Positions 22,190 to 33,055 are shown, counted from the stretch's first letter. The stretch is 64,000 nt of DNA from Emydura subglobosa (GCA_007922225.1 ML680053.1:3753660-3817659); one strand, 5' to 3'. Numbers and translations are program-made. Notes: generated by a model not told the origin, from the letters alone.

Positions 22190-22284
22190 GTACTGGGGCT
22201 CATAAAGACTTTTGGGGCAGGGATTATCTCTTTGTGTCTGTACACTGCCAATGGGGGCCTCATCCATGACTAGGGCCCCTCAAT
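22190..22284 (+). repeat. L2-type tail of a MIR-like SINE
   Basis: 'cttttggggcagggattatc', 'tgtctgtacactgccaatgg' and 'atccatgactagggcccc' match the tail of the other SINEs in plus orientation. Confidence 0.7.
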
Positions 22285-22392
22285 GCAGATGTGTCAGCTA
22301 CCATCTTGGCCAACACACCAGGGATTGAACCAGGGACCTCAAGAGTTATAAGCTGCTACAGCTCAAGAACCAGTGTTTTGTGGGTGGGGGCT
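22285..22392 (-). repeat. tRNA-derived SINE head (inverted relative to its neighbour)
   Basis: The reverse strand carries a B box within 'ggtccctggttcaatccctg' and an A-box-like 'tgtagcagcttataactc'. It sits head-to-tail against the plus-strand SINE tail at 22190, so it is a different insertion. It is not a functional tRNA: no complete cloverleaf is seen. Confidence 0.55.
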
Positions 22393-22436
22393 GTAACACC
22401 TCATATCCTCTCTGGATTGGTACCACAGGACTCCTG

Positions 22437-22462
22437 TAACACACGCACACACACACACACTC
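22437..22462. repeat. (AC)n microsatellite
   Basis: An imperfect AC dinucleotide run with one G interruption near its start. Confidence 0.9.
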
Positions 22463-22634
22463 ACCAGTGAGTTACACGTCAATAATAATGATATATATTC
22501 TGCCATCATAATACAGAGGCGCAGCTTGCAGAACGGCAACTCTGAGCAAGTCAAAGGTAAAAATGCTAAAACAAATCCACATGCCGTGGCAATAGAAAAG
22601 CAAAATGAAACTCAGAGGACAAGCAAACTACGGT
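22463..22634. other. Unassigned DNA
   Basis: Short unannotated stretch; no signal seen. Confidence 0.4.
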
Positions 22635-22810
22635 CTTGATTCTGATCTGATTTAAGGCCCTGTGCAATTCTCATTCGAGCTAACAGGAAAGACCCCCTTT
22701 GACTTCAATCAAATTGGGCTGGGGCCTGGTTGCAAGGTAAATCAGGAGTAATGTCAGTGAAGTCAGTCAGGGGGAGGGGTAAAACTGACGGGAGCAGAAT
22801 CAGAATCAAG
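22635..22810. mobile_element. MITE-like element with 12-bp perfect inverted ends
   Basis: 'cttgattctgat' at 22635-22646 and 'atcagaatcaag' at 22799-22810 are perfect inverted repeats enclosing 152 bases that contain 'tgacttcaatcaaattgggc' and 'agtcagtcaggggg'. Non-coding; no clear target-site duplication. Confidence 0.5.
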
Positions 22811-23337
22811 CCATCAGTTCACTCCTGAGTATGGTGACACTTCTGCCTGAAACGAAACCCGGAGCTCGGCTACAGAGCACTTCTACAGGAAAACCACCCA
22901 GGCTTCTCCTGACTAGCTAGTGCTGCACCTGTGAAATTAGCCACAGTCGGGCCGGCTGGGGGCCTGATAGCAAGCTGTTGGCAGGAAGCCGCTTGAAAGA
23001 CGCACAACCACTGATTCGTCAATTAAACACAAGCCTTTGTTTGCATTGGGAGCCACTGGTCCCTCTGTCCAACTTTGGGTGAGCTGCAATCACCTTACAT
23101 CACTCTGGTGTTGAGTTAATCTCCCAAATACAAGGGGGAAAAAGTTCCCACTTCTATCCTAGGGAAGGAGATGGAAAGATAGAACACTGTAGCAGTTGAA
23201 AGGAAAGAAGAGGAATAATTACACACCTTACACACACACACACAGTTGCTCTCTCTTTGGAGGGGGAAAGAAATCTCTGGTATCTTTATACTGTGTATTA
23301 CTGTTTACCCAGCAAGATCATTTCTTCTGTTATCATT
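22811..23337. other. Unassigned DNA with a short CA run
   Basis: A short (CA)n run lies near 23228-23244. No repeat family or gene is recognised. Confidence 0.45.
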
Positions 23338-23612
23338 TGTAGGGCTGTAGTGCCTAAAGGTCCCAGCTGAGGTTCAGAGGATGATGTGCTGGGCGTTGTA
23401 CAAGCTCCTCGTGAGAGACGGTGGCTTCCCCAAAGAGCTTACAGTCTAAGCAGACAAGACAGAGATTTTTATTGTTGTTATACAGGTGGGAAGCTGAGGC
23501 ACAGAGGTTAAGTGACTCACTCAAGGTTACAGAGGGAGTCCCTTGTCAGAGCTGGTAACGAACCCAGTTTTCCTGAATCTCAAACAAGTGCCATAACCAC
23601 AAGATCATCCTA
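23338..23612 (-). repeat. MIR-like SINE with L2-type tail
   Basis: The tail at the low end ('gctgggcgttgtacaagctc', 'ccaaagagcttacagtctaa') is followed by the core ('aagctgaggcacagaggtta', 'agtgactcactcaaggttac') and head ('aagtgccataaccacaagat'), all on the reverse strand. Confidence 0.85.
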
Positions 23613-23639
23613 CACCGCTGTTCCGGCATGCTGTTTGTC

Positions 23640-23985
23640 AGGGGACTGAGTCGTAGGCAGTCATGCTTAGTGGTCAGAGCAGGAGCCAAGCCTAGAGGTC
23701 AGAGTCTGAATGCCAGAGCCAAGGGTCAAAACAGAGCTGGAAATCAGAGCGGAGGGTCAGAGCCAGATTTGCTGGAAGGCAGGAGCCAGGCTGATTCTGA
23801 GGCAGGAGCAAGGCTGGAGCAGGATGGGAACAAGGCAGGAGCAGAGCTTGCAGAGACGAGCACATGGAGGCAGAGTGCATGGATATTGAGCAACCAGCAA
23901 GCTGCTGGGCTTAACCTGGTCTGCTGGTTTCCTCTGCCAATCAGACAGCCTGGCTGGTTCGTTTGGATGTTACGTGTACTGAGCA
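23640..23985 (+). repeat. Dispersed repeat with internal degenerate minisatellite, copy 1
   Basis: 23640-23870 is a run of roughly 20-bp degenerate units built from 'gtcagagc', 'caggagc' and 'gagcaagg'. It is followed by a unique tail with 'ttgagcaaccagcaagctgc', 'gggcttaacctggtctgctg' and 'gccaatcagacagcc'. The same array-plus-tail order occurs inverted at 36300-36725, which shows it is a dispersed element and not a local array. A 175-codon frame here is a by-product of the array. Confidence 0.65.
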
Positions 23986-24744
23986 GGCACAACTGCAGGG
24001 CTTTACGGCTGACACTGTTCCCTCCAGGTAGACCCCTGCTCCTATGTGAAGCCCCATTGACCTCTGTGCTAGAGCAGGGGGCTGCTGCATGTCTCCAGTT
24101 GCAGGATGGGGCTTTAAAAAGCTGCCTGCCGTCTTCTGTGGGAAGAACTGCGTGAGGAACAAGTCTGGAAAGCAAATAAATTGCGGAGACCCTGCCTCCA
24201 AAGTGTTCCCCCACCCACTGCTGGCCCTCGGAGTAAGAAAAACAGGAGCGGGGATTGAACTGGAGTGTCCCGCGTAGCAGTACCGGGCCAGGTCACAAGG
24301 CCACCAGGCGGGCCCAGGATTTGATGTGAGCTTTTAAATTTCAACACGAGACATGGAAACTGCATTAAGCAGCTGTTTTGAAAGCTCCACCTTACGGAAG
24401 CTCCTTTAGAATATCTCGGCAAAGTCTCCACCGCGAACACCCTGGCATAGAGAAGATCGAAGAGCAGCTGTTAGCGTCAGCCCACTCCCCATATATTATT
24501 ATCCCTCTTCTGTCTCTGCTAGGAAGGCTCCCTTGTTTTTCCATCGTGAAATGTAATGGGATTCTTCTAGGCTTTTCTCAGGTAATCTTTCATCAAAGCA
24601 GGAGACCTGGCTGTGTTTCCAGGAATGATATCACATGGCTGTTATTTGTCATGGTCATGGAGGCATCCGTGTTTAACACCAATGAGTAACAAATGTTACT
24701 GGTGGACAGAACATATTTTAGTTCTAGTTTATCTCCAAACAATA
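23986..24744. other. Unassigned DNA with a tRNA-like patch
   Basis: A possible tRNA-derived head on the reverse strand at about 24235-24312 (B-box-like 'ccagttcaatccccgctcc') is noted. The rest, including frames of up to about 105 codons, is unrecognised. Confidence 0.35.
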
Positions 24745-24870
24745 AGAGCATAAGAATTGTCAGACCGGATTAGACTGATGCTCCATCTTATCCAATGTCC
24801 TATGTCTGACAGTGAGCAGTAGCAGCTGCTTCAGATAAAGCTGCAAGAAACCCTGAAGTGGGCAATTATA
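24745..24870 (-). mobile_element. CR1/L2-clade LINE 3' end fragment
   Basis: 'gagcataagaattgtcagac' and 'ctccatcttatccaatgtcc' correspond to the 3' terminus seen at 55203-55345 ('acataagaaggtccatactg', 'ggtccatctagcccagtatc'). Only the UTR end is left; heavily diverged. Confidence 0.7.
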
Positions 24871-24919
24871 AAATAATCTTATTACAGGGAAACTTACTCT
24901 GCCGACGGCTTGTGGTTTT

Positions 24920-25083
24920 GGCTGTGTCTACACTAGAAGTGCTACAGTGGCACAGCTTCCGTCAGCCTAGGGGTGTCTACACCAGCACATAGGTCGGCTT
25001 AACTACATTGCACAGGGTGTGAAATTTTTTACAGTCCTGAGCAGTGTAGTTAGCTGTCATCAGTCTGTAGTGTAAACTGGCCC
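24920..25083. mobile_element. MITE with 'gtctacact' inverted ends
   Basis: The left end 'ggctgtgtctacact' is inverted at the right as 'agtgtaaactggcc'. The interior has a second 'ggtgtctacacc' motif. Chompy-like MITEs of reptiles have similar ends, but the exact family is an inference. Confidence 0.65.
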
Positions 25084-25124
25084 TAAGGCAGCAAGAGAAA
25101 GAAACAGAAATAAGGTGGGGAAAA

Positions 25125-25272
25125 AGACACTAGTGATTTTGGATGTCCAACACTGAGACACTTTGAAGGGGCCTGATTTAGAGAGGACTGCCAGCACTGT
25201 TTTACTGTATCTCAGGTTGGGCTCCCAAAAATTAAAGCCCCTAAAATCACTAGTCACTTTTGAAAGTCAAGG
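25125..25272. repeat. Palindromic MITE-like repeat, 'gattttcaaag' family, full copy
   Basis: The left arm begins 'actagtgattttggatgtcc'. The right arm ends 'aaaatcactagtcactttt', with 'aaggggcctgattta' in the body. The inverted arms are about 12 bp exact at the 'actagtgatttt' core. Confidence 0.65.
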
Positions 25273-26292
25273 CTGAAGCGATAAACAGGTAGAGGTAGAT
25301 CTGAACCAAACCCGCAGAGCATAATAAGCCCAGCCACCCAGGAAGGAGGCCCAGATCTCTTGTCTATTTAATTTCTGTCTAGTAGACAGTTTCTCTTTTC
25401 TAAATTGAGTGAGTTTAAATATAAAGGAAAATATTAGCAAAGCCCAGGCTGATCTATGCCTTCATGAGTTTGAAATGGTAGCTCCCACATCCTATGTTTA
25501 ATGTTGCTTTTGATCTTACCTAATGAACTTAGATCTTCGAAAAGGTTCCATTTAGAGGGTTTAAATCTGGAAGCCATTTGACAATTAAGCCAGAAGACAT
25601 GACAGGGTGTGTTTTATAGGCACCATTAATGGACGCCTCGGGGCGTGTTGCGGTGTGGCCTCCTGCCTTCACCCACCCATGCTGGGTATTAATGGCCTGA
25701 TAAAACTCACCCCAGAGTGTTTTATTGCTGTGATATCCTTTTTGGGGGAGGTGTGTGGAAATCAGCTTATTGTTCTAAGGAAAAACACAGCCAAGATTTA
25801 AAAAAAAAAGGGGGTGGGGCAAATCCAAACAAAGCGGCTTTTCTCTCTGCGCTTTCCTGAGATGTGCCGTAAATACCGTGCCATCGTTTATTTGCAATCT
25901 GATCCATTTGATCAAAATAACAGCAGCTGGGGGTCATCCATGTAATCACTGGAGCTGCGTCTCAGTTTGCACTGCACGCGTAACGCACCCTAGAACGTCA
26001 GCAGTAGTGTCTGGGACTGGCTCACACATCTTCCCTGAATGCTTTGTCTTATCGTGAACTTTGCTTTTTGCAGGGGGGGGGGTCCCATGGCGTCGATGGA
26101 GGATGCAGGCGATCGCAGGAAGCCGAAAACCCTGTCACGTCGCTGCTGAGCTTTGCGGCCTTGAACTGCTGGTGTTCGGCATGATCCCACTTCTAGGTAC
26201 TGCGCACTTCCGGTTCCCGGTAGGCTCATCCATTCCCGAGGCCGTTCAGCAGCCTGCAGGGCTGAATGTTTTTGCTAACGCTGTAGACATTA
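25273..26292. other. Unassigned non-coding DNA
   Basis: No repeat is recognised. A CG-richer patch near 26080-26250 is too small and too weak to call a CpG island. Confidence 0.45.
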
Positions 26293-26342
26293 CGGGCCAG
26301 ATCCTGGCGCTGTGTGACTCACACCAGCTGAGGGTCTGGCCC
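26293..26342. repeat. 50-bp hairpin of the 'ggccagatcctcagctg' family
   Basis: The arms are 'cgggccagatcctgg' and the matching inverted 'gagggtctggcccg', with 'cacaccagctg' inside. This is one of at least seven copies of the family in the window. Confidence 0.6.
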
Positions 26343-26621
26343 GATGGATGAATCCAGGCACTTATGTGCTGGAGGTGCGCTGCTTCTGGGGGAACTGAGC
26401 GTTCCTGGCTGCGAGTCATTTTTCAAGCGCCAGCCTCTTGCCCCACGGCAGGCTCCACTCCTGCTAGCACGTGTGCAGCTGCTGGCTGGAGACTGGTCGT
26501 GCTCCCTTAGGTAGGCTGTACCTCCGTGTGCACATGGTAGTGGGGCACCTGCTCTGTGCCCCTGCTCCCAGACTGTCTTGCCAGCTGTCCCGGGGCTGGC
26601 AGTGATGGAAATGATCTAGTC

Positions 26622-27201
26622 CGGGGTTCCCAAACTTTTTGGCTCGAGGGCCACAAATATCATTTTTACAACCCATCAGTCTTTTGGCTCCTAACAATGT
26701 ATTGACGCACACACCGTTAAGGGCTGCACATCACTATCGATTTACAGTAAACATCTGGATGCTGCTCTGCTCGTTTGACACCTACAGATTACTCACGGTA
26801 TGTCACACGCTCACAGACGAAGCACTAGGGTGGGTGAGTGACTCTCACCACACACTGACGCCCGTGGCCTGGCAGCTAAGTCACGGTGGGTGGCCTGCTA
26901 AGGGCAGGCCAAACCGGAAGGCCCTGATTTTTAGAGTCCTGCCTCTCCTCAAGCACGGTGGGTCTTGCCTGCTCCCCTCCGCCACAGGCCCCTCACCCCC
27001 ACTGCAGCCAGAGGGAAGGAGTTCATTGAGGAGGGACAGTTCCCGTCCCCCTGGCCGCAGCAGGGAAACCGCACGCGTCCTGTAGCCCCATGCACTCCAC
27101 CTGGGTCCCTTCTGCAGCCAGTGGGAAGTGAGCGCCGGGCCATTTTGAAACCCCCCCTCCAGGCCACTTTTGGTCCCCGGGCCATGGGTTGGGACCCACT
27201 G
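26622..27201 (+). mobile_element. Non-autonomous hAT-like DNA transposon, copy 1
   Basis: Left end 'cggggttcccaaacttttt' with 'ggctcgagggccac'; right end 'gggttgggacccactg'. It is flanked by the 8-bp near-duplication 'atctagtc' (26614-26621) and 'ctctattc' (27202-27209), 6 of 8 matching, as expected for hAT. The first ~45 bases are the reverse complement of the right end of the element at 40687-41130. The interior carries repeated 'ctgcagccag'-type words. No transposase. The overlapping 148- and 189-codon frames are chance. Confidence 0.72.
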
Positions 27202-27296
27202 CTCTATTCCTGCCTTATGACGAACATCGTTAGACCGTAGGGCAGGCTTTGTGCTCTGTGATATGCAAATGGCTTGGCTTTGGAGCCCTCCCCTGC
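27202..27296. other. Unassigned DNA
   Basis: Short stretch between the hAT-like element and a CR1 remnant; contains an octamer-like 'atgcaaat' at about 27263. Confidence 0.35.
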
Positions 27297-27480
27297 TGAC
27301 CAGCGGGCTCCTGTGGCCGTGGAATAGCCTCCCCACGGAAGTGGAGGCAACCCCAACACTTGGCAAATGCAGAGACAGACCAGGCAAAAGGCTCATAAAT
27401 GTACAGTGGGGAATGATCTGGCGCTGGCAGGGGATGGAATGGATGGTCAAATAAATCTTTCCTCTCCCCAGCTTCTAGGC
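27297..27480 (+). mobile_element. CR1 LINE remnant, C-terminal codons
   Basis: Translation near 27325-27420 gives 'WNSLPTEVEATPTLGKC', matching the CR1 C-terminal 'W-N-S-L-P-x-E-V-V-E' signature. The 3' UTR is decayed and the conserved terminal tail is not recognisable. Confidence 0.6.
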
Positions 27481-27899
27481 GCCAGATGTTAGTACAGGCC
27501 ATAAGTGCATAGCTGCATGGTCCTTGGAGAAGAAATTGAGAAATAGTGTCTCCGATATGTTTCGTTTCCTTAGTGCCAATTCCTGTGCATGAGGGTTGAG
27601 CAATCTGCTTTGGCCACTGGGCTGGCATGGAATATTTCTCCGGGAGTTGAAGGGGTCGTACCACGGCCTTGCCTTCTCCTTGTTCCTTTCAGCTGTATAT
27701 ATTGGCCTTGTTCATTGGGCTGATGTACCAGTCTGTATCCAGCTCATCGCCAGCGATTGGAATTCAGTGCTGCCTGGAGGCCTCGATCTAGCTCCCCTGG
27801 CATTGTGTCAGCCCTTGAAGGCAAGAAGCTTAAACCTGATGTAATGGGCCGTGGAGACTGAACTGCTTTGTCACCCAGCGGTGGATTCTCCAGGTCAGG
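27481..27899. other. Unassigned non-coding DNA
   Basis: No recognised feature. Confidence 0.45.
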
Positions 27900-27972
27900 T
27901 GGAGGCATTTCTGTGTTTGTAATTGGTCCATTGCTGGGGCTCCAAGGTGCTATGGTAATACAAATAATAACC
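27900..27972 (+). repeat. L2-type tail of a MIR-like SINE
   Basis: 'ctgtgtttgtaattggtcc' and 'ggtgctatggtaatacaaat' followed by 'aataa' match the SINE tail; head and core are missing. Confidence 0.65.
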
Positions 27973-29204
27973 ATGGAGAGAGATGTGGATTTCCATGGCT
28001 AACTTCTGAGCCTGGCTTTTCTCAGGTTCTCTCATTGCACCCACAATAGTCATGTGGGTTTCATTTTTCACCCTTCTTTATTTGCAGAAACAATTCAGGT
28101 CACTTAAAAATCTAAGAACCTGATTGCAGCCACCAACCAGGTACCTAGGTAGTCAAGTGACCACAATTGTTGGCTTAAATTACTGCACCACATCAAATTG
28201 CACCTGTACTTGTCTGCGCCCATAGTTAGATGTTACCACAAGACAGCTAATAATAATTGGCTCATTTTGACACTGTACAAGTTCTGTGATGAGAGGACTT
28301 CTGTCTCCAGGAGGCGCTTTGTGGCATTGTTCCCACTACTAAATTCCCACAGAAAGGTATCACAGCGTAAAGGACCGAGGCTGACACACACAGGATTGTA
28401 GGATGACGCAGGCTATTCCATTCCACTTCTGTCTGTGGATGTTGAGAGACACATGGCTGTGAAATGTTACTCATTCTGAAGTCTAGGGCATGAATACGTT
28501 TTCTGTTTGGAAAGCTTTCGGCGACGTGCCAAAGCGGTTTCTTATACAGCCGGTGAAGGGAGCCATCAGGGCAAACCCGCCTGAAAGGAGAAATTGAAAA
28601 CAGCCTAGAAAGAAAATGTGTATACATGTGGCATGACATTTATTTATTATCTTGTACTGCGGCACTTTTGCCCAGGCAGAGTTAAAAGCTCCTTAGTGAA
28701 AACGGTGGATTTTTCTAAGCTCTACCAGGATTTAGACCCTCCAGTGAATGCATAAACAAGGCAAATTTTCAAAGTCCTCTTTGGCTAATGATTACTTGTA
28801 ACTATTTTAGGGACCTGCTGTTCTGTTTGAGTGACAGCACGGAGAATGGAAAATGACCCCAGAATCCAGCCTTTCCACTCCAGGACTTGACTAACGATGC
28901 TCACAAACCAGTTTTCTGCTCTTACAAAATTGTTTTAGCATCAGTTTGGCAATGGGGAAGTTTAGGGGACTGCAAGGAAATGCAACTTTTTTATCTCTAG
29001 GTTGTATTCGAAGTCCAGTTCTTGTTCATGGTCTGTGAAAATTAGTACCATCTGATGGCTGTATGAAATAAGTTGAAGGTCCAAGACAAGTACCTAATGG
29101 GCAGTGTCCATCTACCATTTCAGCTAAAATTCTTGCTGGAAGCTTCAGCAGACAGGCCAAAAGCTGCATGGACAGAGAGACTGGATTATCTCTCTAGAGG
29201 AAAG
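27973..29204. other. Unassigned non-coding DNA
   Basis: About 1.2 kb with no recognised repeat. Frames of up to 125 codons (28262-28639, minus) lack any family signature. Confidence 0.45.
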
Positions 29205-29437
29205 TTAGTCTTGTGGTTTAATCCCAAAACTGTGAGTCTCAAAACCTAGCATCTTTGGCAATGACTCCCTGTGTAACCTTGGGTGAAATCACTTAGTCGC
29301 CCTGTGCCTCAGTCATGCCATCTGTAAAATGGGGATAATAATCTTTTCTCCATCTCCCAGGAATGTTGTGAGTCTGAATTGACTAACATTGAGGGGTGCT
29401 CAGACACTATGGCAATGAACACTAAAAAGGCATAGAA
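29205..29437 (+). repeat. MIR-like SINE
   Basis: Core 'gtgtaaccttgggtgaaatc' and 'tgcctcagtcatgccatctg', then 'taaaatggggataataatc' and 'aggaatgttgtgagtctg'. The head is degraded. Confidence 0.85.
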
Positions 29438-29518
29438 ATTGGGGTTGGTCCTGCTTTGAGCAGGGGATTGGACTAGATGACCTCCTGAGGTCCCATTCCA
29501 ACCCTCATCTTCTATGAA
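29438..29518 (+). mobile_element. CR1 LINE 3' end fragment
   Basis: 'ggttggtcctgctttgagca', 'ttggactagatgacctcctg' and the tail 'atcttctatgaa' are the CR1 3' terminus. It abuts the MIR without a gap, so one inserted at or near the end of the other. Confidence 0.85.
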
Positions 29519-31171
29519 ATAGGAGATCCTCTTATCTCCTAGACGTGAGGTATTCAGGCCCATTGGCAGGTTGGTTTTGTGCTCTCTGTGGGTGAATGGA
29601 GGCCTTCAGCTTCCAGAGCTGGCAATCTGGCACCTTTCCCTTGTCTGGAGTTCTCTGCTCAGTTTCACCCCCTAGAACCTTTCTGCTGAGCTCCCGTACC
29701 TTCCCGTCCTGAGTTATCCCAAGCCATCAGTTGACCCCAGTCTTTGTTTAGCTGTCCTTCTCCTCTGAGGGTGGGCCATTGTCATCTGTGCAGGAGGACC
29801 CTGGCCTCCCTCGGCTCATATTGACTGGCACCTTTCTCCAGCACTACATTCAGGGTGGGTGGGGAGGGGTGTGAGTCCATTTCCCTCTTGAAGAAAGGGG
29901 AGTCCCAAATGTCCATTCCATTCCCATCCACAGAGTTTTAAGACTAACCCCTCGGTGTGTTTCCTGCAGTATAGCTCTTTGATGATGATGATCAGCAAAC
30001 CTTGCCCATCACTACTGTTGCCTCTTTGGTGCAAGCGGTGAGCCAACATTCGAAGGCTTGCGGGATTGCTTCTGTTAGGAGGAGAAACGTATGGTGAGTC
30101 TCGGGTGTAACTTTGTCTGTAGAAAAAATGACACAAGGGCCTGTTTCCCTGAACACAGCAGAAACAAGTAGCAGGCAGCGTCCTTGTTCAGAAATCCCCT
30201 TGTCTGCCACTCCGGTGAACTCTGTGCCCATACAAGCCCTGTCTGTTTGCTCCCGCACAGGTTCACCACAGAACGGCTTCGCGTGGCTTTCTGCCTCCAA
30301 CACACACAGCTTCTAGCCACTGTGTTTGCCCCCAGGGAAACCCCTCAGTTTACACAGCTTAGTTCTGACCTTCCATGCGGCCTAGTGTCTTGGACAGTAG
30401 CCCCAGAGCCAACTGTTTTTACTACAGAAAGGGGCTCGATTGCCCTTCCCGTTCAGCCTGAAATAGACTGCTTGGCACACCCATTGGCTGTGATGAGGAC
30501 TGAGCTTGTCTTTGGATCCAGCACTCACCAGCTGGCACTTTTCAACATGACAACTCCCATACAGATCAAGGGTATCTAAGCATATCCGCCTTGGACGGCA
30601 GGAGAAAGACGACCCAGCCCCCCCGGGCCCTTGTTGTCCGTTGCCACTTCACATTTATTGTTTAAAAATGCAAAAACCTCTCCTCGAGTGTGAAACTTTT
30701 CAAAGTCGCAGTCAGGTTTTTTAACAACTCATTTCTCTGCTGTTTATCGCCCCCCCACACACATCCCCCAACCCTCATCCCCACACACATCCCCCCACCC
30801 TGGAGAAAAGGCCTTGCTGACACATTACCTTAATGCTTTATTAAAGGAAACCAGCATTATATAGGTAAGGAAGCCCTGAGTTGTTGCTAATGCTCAACCG
30901 AACAAAGCCGGGTGTCAAGCAATATAAATACAATCTAGCTGATGTTTTACATATGTTTTAGGTCCATCTGTCATAATCTGCACATTCTCCTCTGGGCCTC
31001 TAGCAAAGCACCTCTGTCTGTGGCATACAGAATGGGGATTTGTTTGTGTTGTGTACACGTGGCTTTCCGCTGGTCGTTCCGTGTCTGTCAGACTCCCCAA
31101 CTTGTCAGTCTCAATCCATCAGGCTCACAAATGGAGCTTGAGATTTCACATTAGCCTGGAGCATAATTTGA
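29519..31171. other. Unassigned DNA with a C-rich tandem patch
   Basis: 30748-30802 is a C-rich imperfect tandem of 'cacacacatcccccc'. The frames at 29816-30579 on both strands are unrecognised. No repeat family is identified. Confidence 0.4.
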
Positions 31172-31460
31172 GGGTGCGTCTCCACTGCAAAAAAAAAACT
31201 ATTGTCACCGAGTCTCAGAGCCCGGGTCAATTGACCTAGGATGCGGGGCTAAAAATAGAACTGTAGATGGTTGAGTTTGCGGTGGAGCCTGGGCTCTGAG
31301 TCGTTGAGGGGGTGGGTCTCAGAACCCGGGCTCTGGCCCTAGCCTGAACATCTACACTGCAATTTTTAGCCCTGTAGTCCGAGCCCTGAGAGCCTGAGTT
31401 AGCTGACCTGGGCCAGCTATGACTGTGCCGTGGGTTTTTTATTGCAGTGTAGGTGTGTCC
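31172..31460. mobile_element. MITE with 'gtctccactgcaa' inverted ends
   Basis: Left end 'gggtgcgtctccactgcaa', right end 'attgcagtgtaggtgtgtcc', clear inverted copies. The interior holds nested inverted words ('gagcccgggtcaattgacc', 'agaacccgggctctgg'). 'tga' flanks both sides (31169-31171 and 31461-31463), a possible 3-bp duplication. Related to 50209-50420. No coding capacity. Confidence 0.72.
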
Positions 31461-31749
31461 TGATTTGCCTTAATAACAGTCTGATTGCAGGGTAATACGG
31501 ACGTGGATTAGGAGAGGATGGCCTGTGACCTGAGTAGCAGTTGTGAAATACCTCACAGCATGCATTCCAGACCCAAGCCTTCATTCTCCTGCAGTAGGTA
31601 CATTCGGTGCTATGCTGTTTACTAAGTGCAACCTGACGAAAAGACTATGTTGGCTGAGCTTCTGTGTAGAAAATCAATATCCCCTGTCACTTCTGCTATG
31701 AGTATGGCCATACCCCAGTGTCCTTATCCAAAACCTCACTATCATGCAT
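31461..31749. other. Unassigned DNA
   Basis: No recognised feature. Confidence 0.4.
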
Positions 31750-32025
31750 GAATGGCAGATAAGGTATTTGACTGGGACTTGGGAGAGCTGAGTTCTGTTC
31801 TGTCCTCTGCCACAGACTTCTAATGTGGCCTCGGGTGAGTCCCTTAACCTCTCTCTGCTACAGTTCCCCATCTGGAAAATGGGGATGCTTCCTATCTCTC
31901 CCTGTTTTCCCCCCTCCTCTTTCTGTCTTGTGTGTTTACATTGTATGCTTTTAGGAAAAAGGACTGTATTTTACATGTATGTACAAACCTCATACAATGG
32001 GGCTCATAGGCTCTGCCGTCAGAGA
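31750..32025 (+). repeat. MIR-like SINE with L2-type tail
   Basis: Core 'tcgggtgagtcccttaacct' and 'cagttccccatctggaaaat'. Tail with 'tgtgtttacattgtatgct' and 'gtacaaacctcatacaatgg'. Confidence 0.8.
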
Positions 32026-33023
32026 AACAATGCACTCTGAGCTAGTTAGCTGACTTTTCCCCACAGTCACTAAGATGGGCCTGTATGTTGAACAGGACAG
32101 CCATTTGAAAGAAATACTCTTTTAAGTAGGATGTGATGTCATATCGTTTGTGGAGGGCTTTGGCACCATTTGACATGAAAAATGCTATAGAAATTCAAAA
32201 TATCAGTCACAGGCCCCTTATTCCCCATGACTGACATAGGAGGAACAACGTACAGCAGTCCCTCTCTGATTATGCTCAGTTTGTAGATAACATTGTCCAG
32301 TTGATCCTGGGCAACATTTCTTCAGCCATGCTACCCCCACCTGTGATGTCATTGGATGGCAGAAGCTAATGAAACCTGGGCCTGCAAAGTGGTGAGCACC
32401 CACAGCTCTGACTGGTCTCCAGGTCTCCAAGGGAAATCCAGATTCTGCAGGATCATGGTGCTCTTCCTTCTGAGTTGAAGTAAAACCAAAGCGCCCTAGC
32501 ATGGTGCTGGCGGGGGGGGAGGGGCCTATGCTGTTGGAGATGCCAACTTTCAAATGGGTGTAAAATCAATGGCCTGACCTCATACACGTTCCTTGAAACA
32601 TCCTGTAGCACCTTTGAATGTGTTGGGGTGTCCTGGAAAAATTCCAGCTCTCAGCATATTCTGTCTACCTTAAATGCAACTGGCTCTGTATTTTTCAATT
32701 TCCTTTCTAAAAACTGTTGTGTTACTGACACAGAGTGGCTAATTCATTCCACCCACGCTGTATTAGTGGGGTGGGTGAATGCTCCCTCTTACGTAGAGTC
32801 TTTAAAGCAATTCAGGATGAAAAGCACTACATAAATATGTTATTAGAAGACATCTCCGGTGAGTAACCATATTTTGACTGGATGGCTGAATTTAAAACTG
32901 TAGATCTATCTTTCACCATGTATATTTCTCAGGTTATAGCTGCTCAAACTCATGATCATGAAGAATTTTCCAACTTCCCTTTTTAGTCACTGGCATTCAG
33001 GAGAAATTCATACAGCTGTGTTT

Positions 33024-33029
<6 letters not shown>
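32026..33029. other. Unassigned DNA with two related tail-like patches
   Basis: 32155-32205 ('gacatgaaaaatgctataga') and 32800-32850 ('gatgaaaagcactacataaa') resemble a shared repeat tail ending in 'taaat'-rich sequence. The class is not known. No gene is seen. Confidence 0.35.

Positions 33030-33055
<26 letters not shown>
33030..33055. repeat. (GT)n microsatellite
   Basis: An uninterrupted GT dinucleotide run of about 12-13 units. Confidence 0.95.

Noticed and set aside
23640..23870. Regularly spaced similar units that could suggest a CRISPR-like array
   Set aside because: Units are degenerate, have no unique spacers of constant size, and the setting is a vertebrate genome; a minisatellite explains it.
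23628..24214. 175- and 156-codon frames on opposite strands
   Set aside because: They arise from the degenerate ~20-bp array, which is stop-poor; no domain is visible.
24235..24312. tRNA gene on the minus strand
   Set aside because: B-box-like 'gttcaatcc' is present, but I could not fold a full cloverleaf or see a proper acceptor stem and terminator; more likely a SINE head or chance.
26060..26260. CpG island / promoter
   Set aside because: CG dinucleotides are only locally enriched over about 200 bp, with no transcription-start features.
26881..27450. 189-codon open frame on the minus strand
   Set aside because: It lies mostly inside the hAT-like element, overlaps open frames on the other strand, and has no protein-family signature.
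28262..28639. 125-codon minus-strand frame
   Set aside because: No domain, no splice context and no codon pattern that I can support.
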